Part shown: positions 31,867 to 35,544 of the stretch, piece after piece
Layout: each line of letters starts with the position of its first letter
Position numbering within the stretch: position 1 is the stretch's first letter
Assembly: GCA_003154375.1 (NCBI GenBank)
Contig: PMDG01000063.1
Location: 1 to 35,544 of the forward strand
Reading direction: 5' to 3'
Origin: Candidatus Peregrinibacteria bacterium
Lineage (GTDB): Bacteria > Patescibacteriota > Gracilibacteria > UM-FILTER-43-11
DNA length: 35,544 nucleotides
Made by a program: the position numbers and the translations under genes
The notes under the pieces: generated by a model
Databases searched by the model: none
Told to the model about the DNA's origin: nothing
Seen by the model: the letters and a program-made list of their open reading frames with translations, nothing else

Positions 31867-32799
31867 ATGAGCGAAAACGAATTCCTGAAATTTTGGCAGA
31901 AGAACCCCCACCGCAATTTGTGGCAGCACCCGCTGTGGCAAACGTTCCAGCAGGCGTTGGGCCGAAAGACCTGGATGTTAATGACTGAGCATACGTCTGC
32001 CTTGGTTGTCCGCCACCCGCTTCCGTTTGGCAATTGCTGGCTCGAGATTCCGCATGGTCCGTTATTCGAGAAGGGCAAATCGGTCGATAAATTGATGGAA
32101 GAGGTTGTCTTAGTGGCCAAATCCGAGAAGGCGATCTTCGTCCGCATGTCTCCCCTTTGCGAGTTGGTCATTGGTCATTGGCCATTGGTCATTGCAAAGC
32201 ACGATCACCACCCCCAAACCACTCTTGTATTAGACTTGAGCTTGTCCGAGGAAGATTTGCTCAAGCAGATGAAACCCAAGGGCCGTTACAACATAAAAGT
32301 CGCTGAGAAAAGCGGTGTAACAATCCGAGAGAATCAAGGGGTCGATCCCTTTTACGATCTTCTCAAAAAAACAACAGGACGGGACGGGTTTTCGGCCAAT
32401 CCCAAGTCGTATTACGAGAAAATGTTACAGGTATTACATCCCAACGCCCAACTCCTGATGATGGGAAAGGAGGGCAAGGCCATTGCTGGCGGGATTTTTG
32501 TTTATCTGGACAACGTCGGAACCTACTATTATGGCGCCTCCGACCACGAATATCGGAATCTGATGGCTCCCTACCTGCTCCAGTGGGAGGCGATAAAAGA
32601 GGCGAAACGCCGTGGGTGCAAAACGTACGATTTTTTGGGTATCGCCCCAGAGGGCGCCGAAAATCACCCCTGGGCAGGCGTCACGGAGTTCAAAAAGAAG
32701 TTCGGTGGCACCGTGGTCGATTATCCCCAAGCCAAGGAGCTGGTCGTCCGTCCCATCTGGTACTGGATTTACAAAGTTTACAAACGGTTGAGAGGTTAA
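31867..32799 (+). CDS. FemAB-type peptidoglycan interpeptide transferase
   Basis: 310 residues with two GNAT-like halves, as in FemX/MurM enzymes that add amino acids from aminoacyl-tRNA to the peptidoglycan stem peptide. Typical blocks are WQHPLWQTFQQALG near the start, KPKGRYNIKVAEKSGV in the middle, and YYYGASDHEYRNLMAPYLLQWEAI with the family GAS and P-Y/H-LL-W motifs. ATG 31867 is preferred over an upstream TTG in the same frame. In the middle (32164-32194) the coding sequence contains four 7-bp tandem units. It acts at the membrane on lipid-linked precursor, upstream of MurJ in the same pathway. Confidence 0.87.
   Translation: MSENEFLKFWQKNPHRNLWQHPLWQTFQQALGRKTWMLMTEHTSALVVRHPLPFGNCWLEIPHGPLFEKGKSVDKLMEEVVLVAKSEKAIFVRMSPLCELVIGHWPLVIAKHDHHPQTTLVLDLSLSEEDLLKQMKPKGRYNIKVAEKSGVTIRENQGVDPFYDLLKKTTGRDGFSANPKSYYEKMLQVLHPNAQLLMMGKEGKAIAGGIFVYLDNVGTYYYGASDHEYRNLMAPYLLQWEAIKEAKRRGCKTYDFLGIAPEGAENHPWAGVTEFKKKFGGTVVDYPQAKELVVRPIWYWIYKVYKRLRG
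32164..32194 (+). repeat. Four 7-bp tandem units inside the FemAB gene
   Basis: TTGGTCA, TTGGTCA, TTGGCCA, TTGGTCA, then TTG. The unit length is not a multiple of three, so loss or gain of one unit shifts the frame. The encoded stretch LVIGHWPLVIA lies between the two domains. Confidence 0.85.
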
Positions 32800-32811
32800 T
32801 TTGTAATTTGA

Positions 32812-32830
32812 TCCTGAACTTGTTTCAGGA
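32812..32830. repeat. Small perfect hairpin before the GDPD gene
   Basis: TCCTGAA (32812-32818) pairs with TTCAGGA (32824-32830) around a 5-base loop. It sits 13 bases after the FemAB stop and has no T-run. It resembles short palindromic units that are dispersed in many genomes. Confidence 0.4.
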
Positions 32831-32859
32831 CGTAATTCATAATTTTTAATTCTTAATTA

Positions 32860-33531
32860 ATGTTGCTGGTTGGTCATCGTGGCGCATCGGCCTATGAACC
32901 CGAAAACACACTCCGTTCGTTCCGGAAGGCGGTGGAGCTTGGGGCGAACTCGGTCGAGCTCGATATCCATGGCACTAAGGATGGGGAAATTGTCGTGATC
33001 CATGACCCCAAGGTGAATCGGACGACCAACGGCAAAGGGAAGGTTTGCAATATGACATTGCCCGAAATTCGGAAGTTGGATGCAGGCCTTGGCGAACCGA
33101 TTCCAACCCTCAAGGAGGTGGTACGCTGGGCCGACGGAAAGACGACGCTGTTGGTGGAATTCAAAGAGGCGGGATTGGAGGCCAGGGCGGCCAGGATATT
33201 GGATGGAAGGCCGAAGATCCTGGCCATTTCGTTTTTCCCCACGGTGCTGGAGGAGCTGAAGCGGATCGATCCCAGGATCACCACCTGTCTTTTGTTCGAA
33301 TCGAAACCGAGTCATTTGGACGAGTTTTTGACATCATGCCTAGAGCTCAAGATCAGCTGGATTATGGGAAGGTCCAGACATGTGAATCGGAAATTGATCG
33401 AAAGGGCCCACGAGAAAGGGCTGAAAGTCCTCGCATGGACTCTGGATAGACCAAAATCCATCGCCAAAAAGCTCGCTTTGGGATTGGATGGGGTTACGTC
33501 CAACAAGCCTGATTTGTTCCAATCAATTTAA
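32860..33531 (+). CDS. Glycerophosphodiester phosphodiesterase
   Basis: 223 residues of the GDPD/UgpQ type, a TIM-barrel enzyme that hydrolyses glycerophosphodiesters to glycerol-3-phosphate and an alcohol. Catalytic and metal residues are in place: His6-Arg7 (GHRGASAYEPENT), Glu33 and Asp35 (SVELDIH), His48-Asp49 (VVIHDP). The end LAWTLDRPKS, GLDGVTSNKPDL is the usual C-terminal signature. No signal peptide, so it is cytoplasmic. It lies 60 bases after the FemAB gene and may be cotranscribed. The ATG directly starts the first barrel strand. Confidence 0.93.
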   Translation: MLLVGHRGASAYEPENTLRSFRKAVELGANSVELDIHGTKDGEIVVIHDPKVNRTTNGKGKVCNMTLPEIRKLDAGLGEPIPTLKEVVRWADGKTTLLVEFKEAGLEARAARILDGRPKILAISFFPTVLEELKRIDPRITTCLLFESKPSHLDEFLTSCLELKISWIMGRSRHVNRKLIERAHEKGLKVLAWTLDRPKSIAKKLALGLDGVTSNKPDLFQSI

Positions 33532-33594
33532 GGATTCTTCAGCCATGGTTTGGGCATATGCATTCAGGCAAAGCCCTTCTTCATAGTGTTGGGT

Positions 33595-33623
33595 TTGATT
33601 TTTGTTGGGAAAAATGTTATAAT
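33595..33623 (+). promoter_or_regulatory. Promoter of the 366-residue protein gene
   Basis: TTGATT (33595-33600) and TATAAT (33618-33623) with a 17-base spacer; the -10 is also extended (TGT before it). The ATG is 23 bases further on and no Shine-Dalgarno sequence precedes it. This is the best-matching plus-strand promoter in the window. Confidence 0.75.
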
Positions 33624-33646
33624 TTAAAGATTTAAAAATCACAAAT

Positions 33647-34747
33647 ATGAAAAACAGAACCTTACATAGCTCAGATAAATTTGGCGCAAGCCGATTTGTC
33701 CACCTGAATGAGGAGCCGAAGCCCACCTCATTTGAGGTTCCGAATCTGAAATTCGACACTTCCAAACTCGAAAAGACTCGGGACGATTTGTCGAAAAAGG
33801 TGGAGGGGATCGTCAGCAAAACCACAGAAAATCTTCAAAAGGCGAAATTGGAGCAGAGCCGCCAGGTCCATACGGTGCAAGGTTTAAAAAACGATATCTA
33901 TCGGGTCGATTTCAAGAATGACAAAAAGGCCGAGGCGAAAACACGCTTGAAAGACATGTTCGACGATGAATACATCCAGATGAGGATCGGCAAAGAAAAC
34001 CTAAGCCATCCTGAGTTGCGTGGCCAGATGGTTTTTGCCAAGAAAGGCCAGAGTGGAGATTATTATTTTGTCGGGACTGGTGAACGGGTGAAAACCCACA
34101 CGGGAGATTTGGTCGGCAGTCATTTGAATGAGCAGCAGCTTGCCTCTGCCCAAAGAATGGAGAAAGACGTTATTGCTTCCAAGGGGGATTTGAACAAAAT
34201 TCTCGCCAAGAACAAACCAGAGTTGGACAAATGGGCAAGCGAAAACAGGCAAGAGGACATGCTTGCGGCTTTGGAGCCGCAAAAGGATGCCGTAATCACT
34301 GATGAGGAACCGATTGTCCGATCTGCAACAGTGGCCGCCCGTGAACGGGCGGCCCGCGAGCAGGAGCAGGTGGCCACGATGTATCCGACCGTGGATCTTA
34401 GAGATGATGCAGTGATCCGTGCCGAGCAGGAGGCTGAGGAAATGGCAAGCCTTAATCCTGGCGAGCGTTACGCGGCTTTAAAGGGTGCGAAAAGAGATGA
34501 GCAGCTAGATTCTGTTTTGGCTGCGAGGGCCCAGACGGAAAAGTGGCAAGCGGACAAGGGGGCCAAAAAGGCTGAAGCCACAGAAGATAGCTATGCAAAT
34601 GCCATCGCTAGTCTTGAGGCTAGCGCCCTGGACAAGGTCAACAGACAAATGCAAAAGCCTACCGATGCCCCGCAACGCTTGGCGAAAGCGCCCGAAAAGG
34701 GCAAACAGCCCCCACGTAGGATGGCAGGCGGAAGGAGCCAAGAATAA
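33647..34747 (+). CDS. Unknown 366-residue hydrophilic coiled-coil protein
   Basis: Not recognised. It is strongly charged and without membrane segments or cysteines. Residues ~38-75 form a helical stretch (DTSKLEKTRDDLSKKVEGIV), 85-165 a mixed region (GQMVFAKKGQSGDYYFVGTG), 220-340 an Ala/Glu-rich coiled-coil-like region (RERAAREQEQVATM, EQEAEEMASLNPGERYAAL), and the tail is basic and Pro-rich. It has a clear promoter. The next gene encodes a protein of similar composition, and the two may belong together. A structural or scaffold role is possible but not supported by any motif. Confidence 0.7.
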   Translation: MKNRTLHSSDKFGASRFVHLNEEPKPTSFEVPNLKFDTSKLEKTRDDLSKKVEGIVSKTTENLQKAKLEQSRQVHTVQGLKNDIYRVDFKNDKKAEAKTRLKDMFDDEYIQMRIGKENLSHPELRGQMVFAKKGQSGDYYFVGTGERVKTHTGDLVGSHLNEQQLASAQRMEKDVIASKGDLNKILAKNKPELDKWASENRQEDMLAALEPQKDAVITDEEPIVRSATVAARERAAREQEQVATMYPTVDLRDDAVIRAEQEAEEMASLNPGERYAALKGAKRDEQLDSVLAARAQTEKWQADKGAKKAEATEDSYANAIASLEASALDKVNRQMQKPTDAPQRLAKAPEKGKQPPRRMAGGRSQE

Positions 34748-34790
34748 ATGATAACTTTTTAAACAATAATTAAATTTAACACCCATTGAT

Positions 34791-35453
34791 ATGAACCGAT
34801 TTACATGCATTTCTAACGCAAAGTTTTCTTTGAATGAAAGACGTTTGGTCTGGGGGGTTGATGCCCCGAGCGGTGATTATGCGAAAAAGACCGTTGCCAT
34901 CCCTGACAATGCGCCTGATACACCAAGCCCCGCTCGTCAAGACTTGGATAGAAAAAGGAGTGATGCGGAACATATGAATGACAAAAATGGGAAATCGATT
35001 GACAAGGGTGGGGCTGAGATGAGGACTACCCTAACAAAAGAGGAGAGAAGGTTTTTGGCAGATTCGAATAAGGAAGGAGCAAAAAATACAGCATGGGAAA
35101 GAACCCACCCCGACCCACTGAAGGAGCCAGGTGAAAAGATAGGACAGATGACGAAGGAAGAAGTGGGAGCAAAGATCGAGGGTTTATCTTTTAGAAATAG
35201 ATGGGAGCCAATGACGGAAAGGGCCGCAACTATTTTGTTCGCCAAAATGCTTAAGGCCGATATGGATCCGTCTGCATTTGATTTGATCGTAGACGGTTTA
35301 GAAGGGGCCGCCAGCGAAAGGAAATTGGATGCCAAGGCCTCTAAGGACGCAAACATGAAAAAAATGGCCGACATGGATGTGAAAAAAATTGGAACGTTCG
35401 TTGCAAAGCTGACTAAACGCTCCGAAGAAAGGTTGGCAAGTTCACAAGAATAA
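34791..35453 (+). CDS. Unknown 220-residue hydrophilic protein
   Basis: Not recognised. It begins MNRFTCISNAKFSLNERR, followed by a polar, low-complexity region (30-85, rich in Asp, Lys, Pro, Ser) and a helical C-terminal half (AATILFAKMLKADMDPSAFDLIVDGLEGA). No signal peptide or membrane helix. It follows the 366-residue gene by 43 AT-rich bases on the same strand without a Shine-Dalgarno sequence. Composition and style match the previous gene, so both may act in the same process. Confidence 0.68.
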   Translation: MNRFTCISNAKFSLNERRLVWGVDAPSGDYAKKTVAIPDNAPDTPSPARQDLDRKRSDAEHMNDKNGKSIDKGGAEMRTTLTKEERRFLADSNKEGAKNTAWERTHPDPLKEPGEKIGQMTKEEVGAKIEGLSFRNRWEPMTERAATILFAKMLKADMDPSAFDLIVDGLEGAASERKLDAKASKDANMKKMADMDVKKIGTFVAKLTKRSEERLASSQE

Positions 35454-35457
35454 TTTC

Positions 35458-35473
35458 AAGCCAAAGATGGCTT
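35458..35473 (+). terminator. Possible weak terminator
   Basis: A 5-bp stem (35458-35462 with 35469-35473) just after the stop of the 220-residue gene, followed by a T-rich but interrupted stretch. Weak. Confidence 0.3.
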
Positions 35474-35499
35474 TGTTTGGAGTTTAATTTTCATTTTTT

Positions 35500-35544
35500 A
35501 TGCGCAACTCAAGGTGTTATCAAAGTTCCTCGCTCAATTTGTCC
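35500..35544 (+). CDS. Start of a further gene, cut by the window edge
   Basis: An ATG after a T-rich stretch opens 15 codons (MRNSRCYQSSSLNLS) to the window end. The short polar beginning resembles those of the two preceding genes (MKNRTLHSSDKF, MNRFTCISNAKFS). Too short to be sure. Confidence 0.35.
   Translation, partial: MRNSRCYQSSSLNLS

Noticed and set aside
1-35544. UGA recoded as glycine (Gracilibacteria code)
   Set aside because: Several genes end at well-placed TGA codons, including ATGA-coupled junctions, and no in-frame TGA interrupts conserved domains.

Overview
The window looks like a piece of a chromosome from an uncultured bacterium, most plausibly of the Patescibacteria/CPR (a Peregrinibacteria-like lineage). 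The basis is compositional and by family: many long proteins without recognisable relatives, several solenoid-type repeat proteins, a MurJ/O-antigen-ligase/FemAB envelope set, and short leaders without Shine-Dalgarno sequences. UGA is used as an ordinary stop, so this is not one of the UGA-recoding Gracilibacteria-type lineages. The lineage assignment is inference; no rRNA or tRNA is present.

Layout. 1-3900: 3' part of an RlmA-like rRNA methyltransferase, a convergent MFS transporter, a repeat-rich spacer, a Bax-inhibitor-1 membrane protein and a C39-like lipoprotein, closed by a shared terminator. 3897-9768 (minus strand): a large unknown protein with an LRR-like region, MurJ, and an organelle-style OPR/RAP protein. 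9932-12630: a small unknown protein, a DUF6624-like protein and a PP2C-like membrane protein with a periplasmic or extracellular propeller-like half. 12640-13926: a strongly folded, non-coding plus-strand region immediately upstream of hpf (long ribosome hibernation factor), comparable in position to the raiA-motif RNA. 14041-15282: O-antigen ligase/polymerase.

15283-17790 is an AT-rich insertion-like segment. It holds two good attC-like recombination sites that delimit small cassette genes (unknown protein, GNAT acetyltransferase, 2-TM PH-like protein), followed by an ORF6N-domain gene. It is bracketed by two diverged copies of the 3' end of the O-antigen ligase gene.

17824-26574 is the most remarkable part: five overlapping tandem paralogues (plus a truncated sixth) that encode a conserved N-terminal domain followed by 4-8 copies of a ~74-residue repeat with the signature PPYGKG..FA..ILGE. 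There are 29 repeats in total. One gene has an apparent -1 shift at a run of seven A, and one carries an extra N-terminal domain at its C-terminus. I do not recognise this family.

26584-35544: a FecR-domain lipoprotein with a CHASE2/adenylate cyclase (a likely signalling pair), a REP-like folded repeat, an isolated 130-residue gene with extreme codon bias and its own strong promoter, SD and terminator, a PurN-like fragment, a FemAB-type transferase carrying a 7-bp tandem repeat, a glycerophosphodiesterase, and two unknown hydrophilic proteins with a third starting at the edge.
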